Assembly (NCBI GenBank): GCA_910587505.1
Contig: CAJULD010000036.1
Location: forward strand, 1-28,484
Reading direction: 5' to 3'
DNA from: an uncultured Oscillospiraceae bacterium
GTDB taxonomy: Bacteria > Bacillota > Clostridia > Oscillospirales > Oscillospiraceae
Length of the DNA stretch: 28,484 bases
Below, piece after piece: positions 1 through 7,531 of this stretch (within the stretch, counting starts at the first letter, position 1; the number at the start of each line of letters is the position of its first letter). A program made the position numbers and the translations under genes. The notes beneath the pieces are model-generated. The model was not told the origin of the DNA. It worked only from the letters and a program-made list of their open reading frames with translations, and did not search any database.

Positions 1-1356
1 GCCGCAGATGGAGCCCTGGGAGGTGGAGCCGTTGGAGCTGACCACCTCGCTGACCACCCGGATGGCGTAGGGGAACTCGTCCTCGCTGGGCAGCACGGGC
101 AGCAGGGCCCGCTCAGCCAGCGCGCCGTGGCCGATCTCCCGGCGTCCGGGGGAGCGGGAGGGTTTGGCCTCGCCTACGGAGTAACCGGGGAAATTGTAAT
201 GGTGCATATACCGCTTGGACTCCTCGGGCCAGATGGTGTCCAGCTTCTGGCAGGCGGAGAGGGTGTCCAGGGTGCAGACGCTGAGGACCTGGGTCTGGCC
301 GCGGGTAAACAGGCCGGAGCCGTGAACCCGGGGCAGCACCCCGACTTCGGCGGCCAGAGGCCGGATCTCATTCCTGGCGCGGCCGTCCACCCGGTGGCCC
401 TGGAGCAGCCAGGCCTTGACGATCTTCTTCTGGAACTTGTAGGTGAACTCCTCCAGATACCTGTCCATGTCGGGGTACTGTTCCAGATACTTTTCGTGCC
501 AGTGCTCGATCATGGCGTTCCAGCGGGCCTCCCGGACGTTCTTGTCGTCAGTGTCCATGGCGGCCCTGGCCTCGTCCATAAAGTTGGCGACGATGTCGTC
601 GAAGAGCTCCTGGTTGAAGTCGGCGTGGGGATAGTCAAACTTCTCCCTGCCGATTTCAGCAACCATCTGGTTGATGAGGGCCACCTGCTTCTGATTCTCC
701 CTGTGGGCGGTCTGGATGGCCTCGAACATGACGTCGTTGGAGACTTCGTTGGCGCCCGCCTCGATCATGACCACCTTCCTGCCGGTGGAGACCACGGTCA
801 CATCCATGTCGGAAATCCCGGCCTGCTCGGCGTTGGGGTTGACCACGATCTTCCCGTCCACCAGGCCCATCTTCACCGCGCCCACGGGGCCGTTCCAGGG
901 GATGTCGGAGATGGCCAGCGCGGCGGAGGTGCCGATGAGGGCGGCCACCTCGGGGGAGCAGTCCCGGTCCACGCTCATAACGGTGGCCATGACGGACACG
1001 TCGTTGCGGAAGTCGCCGGGGAACAGGGGACGGATGGGGCGGTCGATGACCCGGCTGGTGAGGATGCCCTTCTCGCCGGGGCGGCCCTCCCGGCGCATAA
1101 AGCTGCCGGGGATGCGGCCCACGGAATACATCTTCTCCTCAAAGTCCACGCTGAGGGGGAAGAAGTCGATGCCGTCCCGGGGCCGGGGGGCGGCGGTGGC
1201 GGTGCAGAGGACGGTGGTCTCGCCGTAGGTGACCAGGACGGCGGCGTTGGCCAGCTCGGCCAGCCTGCCGGTCTCCAGAGTCAGGGGGCGGCCCGCCAGA
1301 TCCATGGTGTACCTGCGGTAGTTGGGAAATTGCTTTTTGGTGATGATGGTAGACAT
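1..1356 (-). CDS. pnp: Polyribonucleotide nucleotidyltransferase (PNPase), N-terminal part, cut by the window edge
   Basis: PNPase is the phosphorolytic 3'-5' exoribonuclease of the mRNA decay machinery. The reading frame opens at the ATG complementary to 1354-1356 with MSTIITKKQFPNYRRYTMDL and stays open to base 1, so 452 codons of a usual ~700 are visible. What is seen is the first RNase PH-like domain (roughly residues 10-140, with the family stretches RPIRPLFPGDFRND and SVDRDCSPE), the helical linker (about 230-310) and the start of the second RNase PH domain (VDGRARNEIRPL, then GLFTRGQTQVLS and SPGRREIGHGALAERAL). The KH and S1 RNA-binding domains lie outside the window. An AAAGGAG ribosome binding site sits about seven bases before the ATG. 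It lies directly downstream of rpsO, the usual bacterial order. Identification is secure; only completeness is unknown. Confidence 0.96.
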   Translation of the reverse strand, partial: MSTIITKKQFPNYRRYTMDLAGRPLTLETGRLAELANAAVLVTYGETTVLCTATAAPRPRDGIDFFPLSVDFEEKMYSVGRIPGSFMRREGRPGEKGILTSRVIDRPIRPLFPGDFRNDVSVMATVMSVDRDCSPEVAALIGTSAALAISDIPWNGPVGAVKMGLVDGKIVVNPNAEQAGISDMDVTVVSTGRKVVMIEAGANEVSNDVMFEAIQTAHRENQKQVALINQMVAEIGREKFDYPHADFNQELFDDIVANFMDEARAAMDTDDKNVREARWNAMIEHWHEKYLEQYPDMDRYLEEFTYKFQKKIVKAWLLQGHRVDGRARNEIRPLAAEVGVLPRVHGSGLFTRGQTQVLSVCTLDTLSACQKLDTIWPEESKRYMHHYNFPGYSVGEAKPSRSPGRREIGHGALAERALLPVLPSEDEFPYAIRVVSEVVSSNGSTSQGSICG

Positions 1357-1395
1357 GGCGTACTCCTTTTCTTTTGTATGTTTCGTTTGGCTGGA

Positions 1396-1462
1396 GCCGC
1401 TTTTTAGCACTTGATCTCAATGCCGGGGAGCCGGCAGCAAGATCAACTGCTAAAACAGCGGC
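1396..1462 (-). promoter_or_regulatory. Long stem-loop in the pnp 5' leader (possible RNase III/PNPase control site)
   Basis: On the minus strand, 40 bases before the pnp start, the arms GCCGCT, TTTTAGCA and TTGATCT pair with AGATCAA, TGCTAAAA and AGCGGC. A single bulged G and a G-G mismatch interrupt about 21 pairs, and a smaller GCCGG/CCGGC stem caps the hairpin. No U-run follows, so it is not an intrinsic terminator. In E. coli a double-stranded pnp leader cut by RNase III mediates PNPase autoregulation; a similar role here is inference. Confidence 0.6.
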
Positions 1463-1490
1463 TTCCGGGACTGCGGAGAAACAGTGAAAC

Positions 1491-1522
1491 GCGGGGAGAA
1501 GGGTCCCGGCCCTTCCCCCCGC
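1491..1522 (-). terminator. GC-rich hairpin after rpsO (terminator or attenuator)
   Basis: Just past the rpsO stop, a 13-pair stem (one G-U pair) with a six-base loop is followed on the minus strand by GTTTCACTGTTTCT. The tail is only moderately U-rich, so partial termination with read-through into pnp is more likely than a full stop. Confidence 0.6.
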
Positions 1523-1529
1523 TATGCGC

Positions 1530-1796
1530 TCATTTACGGATGCCCAGCTTGGCGATGAGGGCACGATAGCGCTCGATGTCCTTCCTGGCCAGATAGTCCA
1601 GCAGGCTGCGGCGCTTACCGATCATCTTGTAAAGGCCCCGGCGGCTGTGGTTGTCGTGGGCGTGGACCTTCAGGTGCTCGGTGAGCTGGTTGATCCGCTC
1701 GGTGAGGATGGCCACCTGGACCTCGGGGGATCCGGTGTCGTTTTCGTGGGTACGGTTGGCCTCGATGATGGAGGTCTTCTGATCTTTCTGCATCAT
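1530..1796 (-). CDS. rpsO: Small ribosomal subunit protein uS15
   Basis: The 88-residue product has the full-length S15 pattern: the THENDTGSPEVQVAILTERI block near residues 17-36, LTEHLKVHAHDNHSRRGL at about 38-55, and RRSLLDYLARKD near 62-73. S15 binds the central domain of 16S rRNA and nucleates assembly of the 30S platform. Two adjacent ATG codons open the frame (MMQKDQK); an AAAGGTG ribosome binding site lies about ten bases upstream, so either could be used. A promoter is visible about 110 bases upstream, leaving a GC-rich leader of roughly 100 bases. In several bacteria this leader is where S15 represses its own translation, but I could not fold a convincing binding site by eye. Confidence 0.97.
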   Translation of the reverse strand: MMQKDQKTSIIEANRTHENDTGSPEVQVAILTERINQLTEHLKVHAHDNHSRRGLYKMIGKRRSLLDYLARKDIERYRALIAKLGIRK

Positions 1797-1904
1797 AGCG
1801 TTGCATCACCTTTCTTAAATAAATGCTCCGCAGGCCGCGCCGGGGCAGGTGCCGCCGCCGTCGAAGCCAGGGAAGGCCGGGCGCATACACGCCGCGTGCC
1901 AATT

Positions 1905-1933
1905 ACTATATCACAGTCATTTCTTATTGTAAA
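1905..1933 (-). promoter_or_regulatory. Sigma-A type promoter for rpsO-pnp
   Basis: On the minus strand TTTACA (complement of 1928-1933) and TATAGT (complement of 1905-1910) are separated by exactly 17 bases. Transcription would start near 1898, giving a leader of about 100 bases before rpsO. With the plus-strand promoter at 2027-2055 it makes the 1797-2124 gap a divergent promoter region. Confidence 0.7.
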
Positions 1934-2026
1934 GAGAAAAATGGGGAATTATTCAGCTTTTTTGACTGCCCCGGCAGGCGTGCAGGACCGCGCAGCGGCG
2001 GTAAAAACTGTGCTTTGCCGCGGAAC

Positions 2027-2055
2027 TTGCAATTTTTCCACGTATCCTGTATAAT
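2027..2055 (+). promoter_or_regulatory. Sigma-A type promoter for the DUF4358/transglutaminase lipoprotein
   Basis: TTGCAA at 2027-2032 and a perfect TATAAT at 2050-2055 are separated by 17 bases. The predicted start near 2062 leaves a leader of about 60 bases that is mostly occupied by a hairpin. Confidence 0.8.
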
Positions 2056-2072
2056 AACCCCCGATACAAAAC

Positions 2073-2105
2073 GGAGGGATGCCGCCGTAATGCGGCGGTT
2101 CCTCC
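2073..2105 (+). promoter_or_regulatory. Stable leader hairpin upstream of the lipoprotein gene
   Basis: GGAGGGA (2073-2079) pairs with TTCCTCC (2099-2105, one G-U), and CCGCCG pairs with CGGCGG inside it around a TAATG loop. It ends five bases before the GGGGAGG ribosome binding site and has no U-run, so it could affect mRNA stability or ribosome access rather than termination. Its 5' arm itself contains GGAGG. Confidence 0.5.
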
Positions 2106-2124
2106 ATACGGGGAGGAAAGCCGT

Positions 2125-3435
2125 GTGAAGCGCTGGGGAGCGATCCTGTTAACGATATTGTGTCTGCTCGTTTTTGCATCCGCCTGCGGCGGCGGGGCGG
2201 ACGCGCCGTCCGGGACATACTGGCGGGCGGACCAGATGGCCGGAGCAATATGGATAACCCAGTACCCGGCGGGCGCGCCGAATTACAACGTCCTGGGGGC
2301 GGCGGATTTTGAGCCTTATCTGCGGGATGTTCTGGGGATCGACCCGGAGGCGGTGGAGGACGGCGCGGTTTTGTATGCCGGCGGCGTCAACGCCCATGAG
2401 ATCGCGGTCTTCCGCATGACGGACGAGGCGGAGGCCGCCGAAGCGGTAAAAGCCCTGGAGGCGTACAGGGATGCCCGGGCGGGAGCCTTCGCGGGCTACG
2501 CCCCGGAGCAGTATGAGATTGTGGAAAAATCCGCCGCCGTCCAGCGGGGCCGGTACGCCGTCCTGCTGATTGCCCCGGACCAGGACGCGGCCCTGGAGGC
2601 GTTTGCGGCGTGTTTCACCACCGACCCGCCGGACGACGCGCCTCTGACCGTACGGGAGGAACCGCCTGTGACGGAGGACCCGGAACCCGAACCGGAACCG
2701 GTTCCTGAGCCCGCCCCGGAGCCTGAGCCCGTCCTGGAGCCTGAGCCGGAATCTGAACCGGAACCGGCTCCTGACCCGGAACCCGAGCCGGAACCCGAAC
2801 CCGTTCCGGAGCCGGTTCCCGAGCCGGACCCTGAGCCGGAACCGCCCAGGGAGGACTGGTCCTATAATCAGGAGCGCATCGTCTCCGCCTGGAACAGCGG
2901 GAACCGGGAGGGACTGTGGGAGCAGGACGCGGCCATCCTGGACGCGCTGGCGGAGCTTCCCTCCGCCCTGACGGATACGTCCCTTACGGCGTATGAGCGG
3001 GAGCTGGTACTGCACGACTGGATGATCGACTGGGCGGAGTACGACCCCGGCGCGCTCAGCAACGATCCCGTGGGCGAGCCCATGCCGGACAATGACAACC
3101 CCTACGGATTCTTCACCGGGAGGAAGGGGATCTGCTCCGGGTACGCCGCCACCTTCCAGCTGCTGATGGAGCTGTGCGGCATCGAATGCATCACCGTCCG
3201 GGGAACCAGCCATGGGGGCTCCACCGAGCACGCGTGGAACATGGTGAAGCTGGAGGACGAGTGGTACTGCGTGGACGTTACCTGGGACGATCCCGTCTGT
3301 TACGGCACATTGCCTCCGGCCATGCATCATCAATATTTTAATGTAACCAGCGAATTTCTCCGGTGGACGGACCACCAGTGGGACGAATCCGGGGTTCCGG
3401 AGGCTACGGCCACCGCGCTGGCCTGGGTTCCCTGA
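2125..3435 (+). CDS. Lipoprotein with DUF4358 domain, Glu-Pro linker and transglutaminase-like domain
   Basis: The GTG at 2125 follows a GGGGAGG ribosome binding site. Residues 1-21 form a short lipoprotein-type signal (Lys-Arg, hydrophobic core, FASAC) with Cys21 as likely lipidation site; the -3 Ala is unusual. Residues about 30-170 fit the DUF4358 family of clostridial lipoproteins (RADQMAGAIW, ALYAGG-like and HEIAVFRM stretches, LLIAPD). Residues about 184-244 are an almost pure Glu/Pro linker, probably a rigid wall-spanning spacer. The C-terminal part is a transglutaminase-like fold with the expected triad: Cys337 in KGICSGYA, His369 in TEHAWN, Asp384 in VDVTWDDP. Such domains may crosslink, hydrolyse or bind peptides at the cell surface; the substrate is unknown. 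The fusion order is what I read; the function is inference. Confidence 0.85.
   Translation: MKRWGAILLTILCLLVFASACGGGADAPSGTYWRADQMAGAIWITQYPAGAPNYNVLGAADFEPYLRDVLGIDPEAVEDGAVLYAGGVNAHEIAVFRMTDEAEAAEAVKALEAYRDARAGAFAGYAPEQYEIVEKSAAVQRGRYAVLLIAPDQDAALEAFAACFTTDPPDDAPLTVREEPPVTEDPEPEPEPVPEPAPEPEPVLEPEPESEPEPAPDPEPEPEPEPVPEPVPEPDPEPEPPREDWSYNQERIVSAWNSGNREGLWEQDAAILDALAELPSALTDTSLTAYERELVLHDWMIDWAEYDPGALSNDPVGEPMPDNDNPYGFFTGRKGICSGYAATFQLLMELCGIECITVRGTSHGGSTEHAWNMVKLEDEWYCVDVTWDDPVCYGTLPPAMHHQYFNVTSEFLRWTDHQWDESGVPEATATALAWVP
2674..2850 (+). repeat. Degenerate Glu-Pro codon repeat
   Basis: A run of alternating Glu and Pro codons (GAA/GAG with CCG/CCC/CCT, with occasional Val, Ala, Asp, Ser) covers about 60 residues between the two domains of the lipoprotein. 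Codon use varies from unit to unit, so the period is kept at the protein level rather than as perfect DNA copies. Confidence 0.8.
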
Positions 3436-3475
3436 CGTCTGCCAGAAAAAATCTGCGTGTTCATAGAACTTTTAC

Positions 3476-3504
3476 TTGCGAAACCGGATTCATTCGAGTA
3501 TACT
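3476..3504 (+). promoter_or_regulatory. Sigma-A type promoter for the parvulin foldase gene
   Basis: TTGCGA (3476-3481) and TATACT (3499-3504) are spaced by 17 bases, about 100 bases upstream of the chosen start codon. The promoter position argues against the longer in-frame start at 3476, which would lie inside the -35 box. Confidence 0.75.
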
Positions 3505-3607
3505 ATGGATTGTTGAGCCCAATCGGGGTATCACCGGACAACTGCAAATGTTATCGCCGCTATGCTTTTCCCCGGCGGCAGAAAATTTTGGAAGGAATGA
3601 ACAACAC

Positions 3608-5104
3608 ATGAGCGCATCCAGAGAAAAGAAAAAGCGTCAGGAAATTTTAGCCAGCGGCGTGGTCGATCCCAAGGCGGCCCGCGCGGCGGAACAGAAGGCT
3701 GCCGAACGCAGGTCCAACATCCTCTACGGCGCCATCGCCGCGATTTTCGTGGTGGTCGCCGCCGCCCTGCTGATCTATAACTCCGGCATCATCCAGCGCG
3801 GGCAGACCGCCGTGACCATCGACGGGGAAAAGTACACCGTCCCCCAGACGGCCTACTATTACGGTCAGGTCTGCAACAACTATGCCTCCCTCTTCGGCCA
3901 GGAGTATTTGCAGACGCTGAAGGCCCAGCCCCATCCCCAGGACAGCGGGAAGACCTATAACGACTACTTCAAGGAGCAGGCCGTGGAGAACATGAAGTAT
4001 ATCCACGCCGCCGCTGCCGCCGCCAGGGAGGCGAACCTTGCCCTGGAAAGCGCCGATGAGGATGCCGTCAAGGCCAACGTGGACAGCATGAAGTCCGCCG
4101 CCGCCAACAGCGGCGTGAGCTATGGCGCGTATCTGAAGGCGGTGTACGGCCCCACCATGACCGGTTCCGTGTTCGAGTCCTGCCTGCGGGAGCAGCTGCT
4201 GGCCAGCAAGTACGCCGCTGAATACAGCGAGGAGAACTTCGTCTATTCCGAGGACGATATCCTCAATTACTATAATGAGAACAGGGAGACCTACGACCTT
4301 ATCGACGGCGCGTATGTGAGCATCAACGGCACCCCCGAGGCAAAGACCGACAGCGAGGGCAACGCCATTGAGGCTACGGATGCGGAGAAGGCCGACGCTA
4401 TGGCGAAGGCCGCCGAGACCGCCCAGCTGATTCTGGACGCATACAAGGAGAGCGGGGATCTGGAGGCTGCGGCCAGCGCCCACGACGCCACGGTTACTAC
4501 CACGATCTCCGGCGCCTCCACGGTCTACGGCGAGTGGTTCTTTGACGAGGCCCGCAGGGCCGGGGACGCGGACATTATTGAGGACGGTACCAATGGCCGG
4601 TACTACGTGGCGGTGTTCAACAGCCGCCAGCGGGACGACAGCCCCGCCACCTACAGCGTCCGCCACATTCTGGTGACGGCGGACAACCTGGATCTGCCCG
4701 AGGGCGAGGAAGCCTCCGACGAGCAGATCAGGGCCAGGGCCGATGAGATTCTGGCCGGCTGGGACGGCACGGAGGACGGCTTCGCCGCTCTCGCCAACGA
4801 CAACTCTCAGGACGGCGGCAGCAACACCAACGGCGGTCTGTATGAGGACGTGGCCAAGGGCCAGATGGTGGCGGATTTCCAGGACTGGTGCTACGAGGAC
4901 GGCCGCCAGAAGGGCGACACCGGCGTGGTGAAGAGCAGCTACGGCTATCACATCATGTACTTTGTGGGCTACGGCGACGAGCAGAACTGGCACTACGGCT
5001 GTGAAAACGCCATGCGCAGCAGCGCGGAAAGCGAGTGGCAGGAGGGCCTCATCGCTGCCGCTTCCGCCGAGATCAACGAGGGCGGTATGAAGAATGTCGG
5101 CTGA
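3608..5104 (+). CDS. Membrane-anchored parvulin-type peptidylprolyl isomerase (PrsA/SurA-like foldase)
   Basis: The product (498 residues) starts MSASREKKKRQE, 11 bases after a GGAAGGA ribosome binding site; the frame is open further upstream but those codons overlap the promoter. A charged cytoplasmic segment (1-36) precedes one transmembrane helix (about 37-59, IAAIFVVVAAALLIY), then a large extracellular part. Residues about 80-240 look like the helical chaperone region of SurA/PrsA proteins. Residues about 349-455 fit the rotamase (parvulin) domain: YSVRHILVT, FAALANDNSQD, GGLYEDVAKGQMV, TGVVKSSYGYHIM. It would help exported proteins fold outside the membrane. Unlike PrsA it carries a transmembrane anchor and no lipobox Cys. 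A strong terminator follows 20 bases after the stop. Confidence 0.88.
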   Translation: MSASREKKKRQEILASGVVDPKAARAAEQKAAERRSNILYGAIAAIFVVVAAALLIYNSGIIQRGQTAVTIDGEKYTVPQTAYYYGQVCNNYASLFGQEYLQTLKAQPHPQDSGKTYNDYFKEQAVENMKYIHAAAAAAREANLALESADEDAVKANVDSMKSAAANSGVSYGAYLKAVYGPTMTGSVFESCLREQLLASKYAAEYSEENFVYSEDDILNYYNENRETYDLIDGAYVSINGTPEAKTDSEGNAIEATDAEKADAMAKAAETAQLILDAYKESGDLEAAASAHDATVTTTISGASTVYGEWFFDEARRAGDADIIEDGTNGRYYVAVFNSRQRDDSPATYSVRHILVTADNLDLPEGEEASDEQIRARADEILAGWDGTEDGFAALANDNSQDGGSNTNGGLYEDVAKGQMVADFQDWCYEDGRQKGDTGVVKSSYGYHIMYFVGYGDEQNWHYGCENAMRSSAESEWQEGLIAAASAEINEGGMKNVG

Positions 5105-5124
5105 ATCTGATTAAACCAGCCCAA

Positions 5125-5160
5125 AAGCCCAGCGTCCCGGAAGGGACGCTGGGCTTTCTC
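5125..5160 (+). terminator. Intrinsic terminator after the foldase gene
   Basis: A perfect 14-pair stem (5125-5138 with 5143-5156) closed by a GGAA tetraloop is followed by TTTCTC. It sits only about 20 bases before the tcdA start and no separate tcdA promoter is visible, so some read-through is probable. Confidence 0.9.
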
Positions 5161-5177
5161 TCAGAGAGGAGGCGCGC

Positions 5178-5924
5178 ATGAGCGAACGGTTTCTCAGAAA
5201 TGAAATGCTTTTGGGCTCCGCCGCCATGGAGAAGCTGGCCCGTTCCCACGTCTGCGTGGTGGGCCTGGGGGGCGTGGGCAGCTGGGCGGCGGAGACGCTG
5301 GCCCGCTCCGGCGTGGGGGAGCTGACCCTGATCGATCAGGACGAGTACGGCGAGAGCAACATCAACCGGCAGCTGGGGGCGCTGACCTCCACTGTCGGCC
5401 TGCCCAAGGCGGAGGCCATGGCCGCGCGGGTGCTGGACGTCAACCCGGACTGCACGGTCCATCCCATCGTGGGGAAATACGACCGGGGGGATAACGGGCG
5501 GTTCTGGGGACCCTACGACTGCCTGGTGGACTGCATCGACCTGGTGGCCTGCAAGGTGGACCTGATCTGTCAGGCCGTGGAACGGGGGATTCCCATTCTC
5601 TCCGCCCTGGGCACCGGGAATAAGCTGGATCCCTCCCGGCTGGAGATCACGGACCTGAGCAAAACCTGCGGCTGTCCCCTGGCCCGGGTCATGCGCCGGG
5701 AGCTGGGCCGCCGGGGGATCCGCCATCTGAAGGTGGTGTACAGCCCCGAGGAGCCTGCGTACTGCGCCCCGCTGGAGGCCCCGCCGCCGGGGCGGCGAAG
5801 CGTGCCGGGCAGCGTGCCCTGGGTGCCGCCTGTGGCGGGGGTACTGCTGGGCGGCGCGGCGGTGATGGAGCTGATCGAGGGACTGATCCCGAAGAAAGAA
5901 AAGGGCAAGGAGGAACTGCCATGA
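5178..5924 (+). CDS. tcdA: tRNA threonylcarbamoyladenosine dehydratase (ThiF/E1-like)
   Basis: TcdA uses ATP to cyclise t6A37 of ANN-decoding tRNAs to ct6A. The 248-residue product has the ThiF/MoeB-type Rossmann core: VVGLGGVGSWAAE near residues 27-39, the acidic Asp of LTLIDQDEY (about 50-58), and the conserved SNINRQLGAL with its Arg near 65. KTCGCPLARVMRRELGRRG (about 160-178) is typical of the YgdL/CsdL (TcdA) branch, which lacks the ubiquitin-like-protein zinc cysteine pairs of MoeB. The C-terminus has a short hydrophobic stretch (VAGVLLGGAAVMELI). A GAGAGGAGG ribosome binding site precedes the ATG. The stop codon overlaps the start of the next gene (ATGA), implying coupled translation with the acetyltransferase. 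Confidence 0.93.
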   Translation: MSERFLRNEMLLGSAAMEKLARSHVCVVGLGGVGSWAAETLARSGVGELTLIDQDEYGESNINRQLGALTSTVGLPKAEAMAARVLDVNPDCTVHPIVGKYDRGDNGRFWGPYDCLVDCIDLVACKVDLICQAVERGIPILSALGTGNKLDPSRLEITDLSKTCGCPLARVMRRELGRRGIRHLKVVYSPEEPAYCAPLEAPPPGRRSVPGSVPWVPPVAGVLLGGAAVMELIEGLIPKKEKGKEELP

Positions 5925-6388
5925 AAATCAGACGGGCAGAGGAACGGGACATCCCCCGGCTGGGGGAGCTGCTGCTCCAGGTCTGCCGGGTCCACCATGA
6001 GGGCCGGCCGGACCTGTTCCGGGCCGGCGGCCGGAAGTATAGCGATGAGGAATTGAAGCTGTTGCTGCGGGACGGGGAGCGCCCCATTCTGGTGGCGGAG
6101 GATGGTGGAGCAGTGCTTGGCTACGCCTTCTGCGTCTACCAGCGCCACCAGGGAGAGGGGTCCTTTCAGGACATGACCACCCTGTATCTGGACGATCTGT
6201 GCGTGGACGAGGCCTGTCGGGGCCGGCATGTGGGCCGGGCGCTGTATGACGCGGTCCTTGCGATGGCCCGGGAGGCCGGGTGCTACAACGTGACGCTGAA
6301 CGTATGGAGCTGCAACGGGAGCGCCATGCGGTTCTACGAGGCCTGCGGACTGAAGCCCCAGAAGGTGGGGATGGAGGTCATCCTCTGA
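5921..6388 (+). CDS. GNAT-family N-acetyltransferase
   Basis: A 155-residue single-domain acetyltransferase using acetyl-CoA. The N-terminal KIRRAEERDIPRLGELL is the usual GNAT opening; motif A with the pyrophosphate-binding loop is R100-G-R-H-V-G105-R-A within LCVDEACRGRHVGRAL; the C-terminal NVWSCNGSAMRFYEACGL is motif B. The substrate cannot be told from sequence; small molecules or protein N-termini are both possible. The start overlaps the tcdA stop by four bases, so the two are co-translated, but a functional link to t6A chemistry is not established. A moderate terminator follows. Confidence 0.9.
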   Translation: MKIRRAEERDIPRLGELLLQVCRVHHEGRPDLFRAGGRKYSDEELKLLLRDGERPILVAEDGGAVLGYAFCVYQRHQGEGSFQDMTTLYLDDLCVDEACRGRHVGRALYDAVLAMAREAGCYNVTLNVWSCNGSAMRFYEACGLKPQKVGMEVIL

Positions 6389-6428
6389 CAAAAAGCGGCA
6401 ACGCAGGCGCGCCGCGCGGGGGATAAGG

Positions 6429-6460
6429 AAACCGGACCCAACAGAAAATCCGGATTTTTT
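6429..6460 (+). terminator. Probable intrinsic terminator after the acetyltransferase gene
   Basis: AACCGGA (6430-6436) can pair with TCCGG and the following TT (6449 onward, one bulged A) across a 12-base loop, and the 3' arm runs straight into six Ts (6455-6460). The stem is short, so efficiency is uncertain. Confidence 0.55.
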
Positions 6461-6494
6461 CGTCAATCTACAGGGAATGGGGGGATACTGCCCC

Positions 6495-7400
6495 ATGGAT
6501 TGCAAAGAAGCGATTATTGCATTTGAACACTGCACCCAAAAAAATGTTGTTGAAATAGAACGCTGCGGCGTTGGCATTGCAAACTGTGTTTTTATTGTCA
6601 CCACGGCAAGCGGAAAGTTTATTCTCAGATGCAGCAGGGAGAAAGATGCATACAGGGATACAATTGCCTGGCTTGACAGGCTGTCCGAATGCGAAATACC
6701 CATACCCACTGTTTTGTGGCAGGGAAAATACAGGGATTACGCCTGTCTGATCCTTTCCTACATCCGGGGAGACGATATTGGAACGATTTATTCCCGGTTG
6801 AGTGACAGCGAGAAAAGGCAGATTGCCAGAGAGGTCGTGGCTATACAGCGAAAGGTATCACAGATCGATATGGCGGCAGGTGCAGGGTGGACTTGGAACC
6901 ACGTGATTGATGAGATGCTGCATCGCGCCGGGGAGAGGATAAAAAGAAAGCATTTTTTTGATGCCGGTAAGGTAACCGTCGTCAGGAATTTGAAGCAGGA
7001 GATCGAAGAATATCTGGATACTATCCAACCAATACCATATTTGGATGACATCAGCACAAAAAACCTGTTGATCTATAAGGGGAAACTGTCCGGGATCATC
7101 GATATTGACTGGGTCGGTTTGGGCGACCTGCTTACCTTTGCCGCCATGACAAAGGTCGCGCTGCTTAATATGGAGTTGGATACCAGGTATATTGATTATC
7201 TGTTGGAAGAGATTCATCCGAATACGACGGAGTACAGGGCGTTTGTTTTTTACTGCCTGATGTATTGCGTGGATTTCATGGGCGAAAGAGGGATGAAATT
7301 TCTTGATAAGACGGTTCCGGTAAGCAGCGCCATCATCCGGAGACTGAACGATATCTTTGACGTTCTTCTGGGAGAATGGAACGAATGCTGCGAACAGTAA
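6495..7400 (+). CDS. APH/choline-kinase-like phosphotransferase, AT-rich and probably acquired
   Basis: About 301 residues. The fold is the aminoglycoside-phosphotransferase type: an N-lobe with FILRCSREKDAY carrying the ATP-binding region, a hinge near CLILSYIRGDD, and the catalytic region near residues 180-205. There the usual HGDLxxxN is LDDISTKN, so the family His is replaced while the catalytic Asp and the Asn are kept. IIDIDWVGLGD supplies the metal-binding Asp. The substrate is unknown; resistance is not implied. I prefer the ATG at 6495 because GGGGGGA lies nine bases before it; the ATG at 6477 has no usable site. Base composition is much lower in GC than the neighbours (23/60 at 6541-6600 against 39/60 at 6241-6300), suggesting recent transfer. 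It lies between two terminators as a single gene. Confidence 0.8.
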   Translation: MDCKEAIIAFEHCTQKNVVEIERCGVGIANCVFIVTTASGKFILRCSREKDAYRDTIAWLDRLSECEIPIPTVLWQGKYRDYACLILSYIRGDDIGTIYSRLSDSEKRQIAREVVAIQRKVSQIDMAAGAGWTWNHVIDEMLHRAGERIKRKHFFDAGKVTVVRNLKQEIEEYLDTIQPIPYLDDISTKNLLIYKGKLSGIIDIDWVGLGDLLTFAAMTKVALLNMELDTRYIDYLLEEIHPNTTEYRAFVFYCLMYCVDFMGERGMKFLDKTVPVSSAIIRRLNDIFDVLLGEWNECCEQ

Positions 7401-7406
7401 CCAGAC

Positions 7407-7444
7407 AAAAAGGGCAGGACAGACCGCCGCGGTCTGTCCTGCCC
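7407..7444 (-). terminator. Strong intrinsic terminator, best read on the minus strand (after manA)
   Basis: A perfect 14-pair stem (7412-7425 with 7431-7444, five-base loop) is followed on the minus strand by TTTTT. On the plus strand it lies just after the kinase gene but has no T-run after it. It therefore mainly ends leftward transcripts from manA and may weakly stop the kinase mRNA. Confidence 0.8.
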
Positions 7445-7531
7445 CTGGTCACTTTATGGAATATATGGCCCTACAGGAATCCTTCTAGGAGCTCCTGCGA
7501 GGCAAACTATAGCCTTCCTGAAGTTCTTACG

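Noticed and set aside
127..1407. A 426-codon plus-strand open frame across pnp
   Set aside because: It is the complement of a well-conserved PNPase frame, and its Gly/His/Val-rich product resembles nothing.
3476..3607. N-terminal extension of the foldase to 3476
   Set aside because: These codons overlap the promoter and lack a ribosome binding site; the ATG at 3608 has GGAAGGA upstream and starts a normal charged tail before the transmembrane helix.
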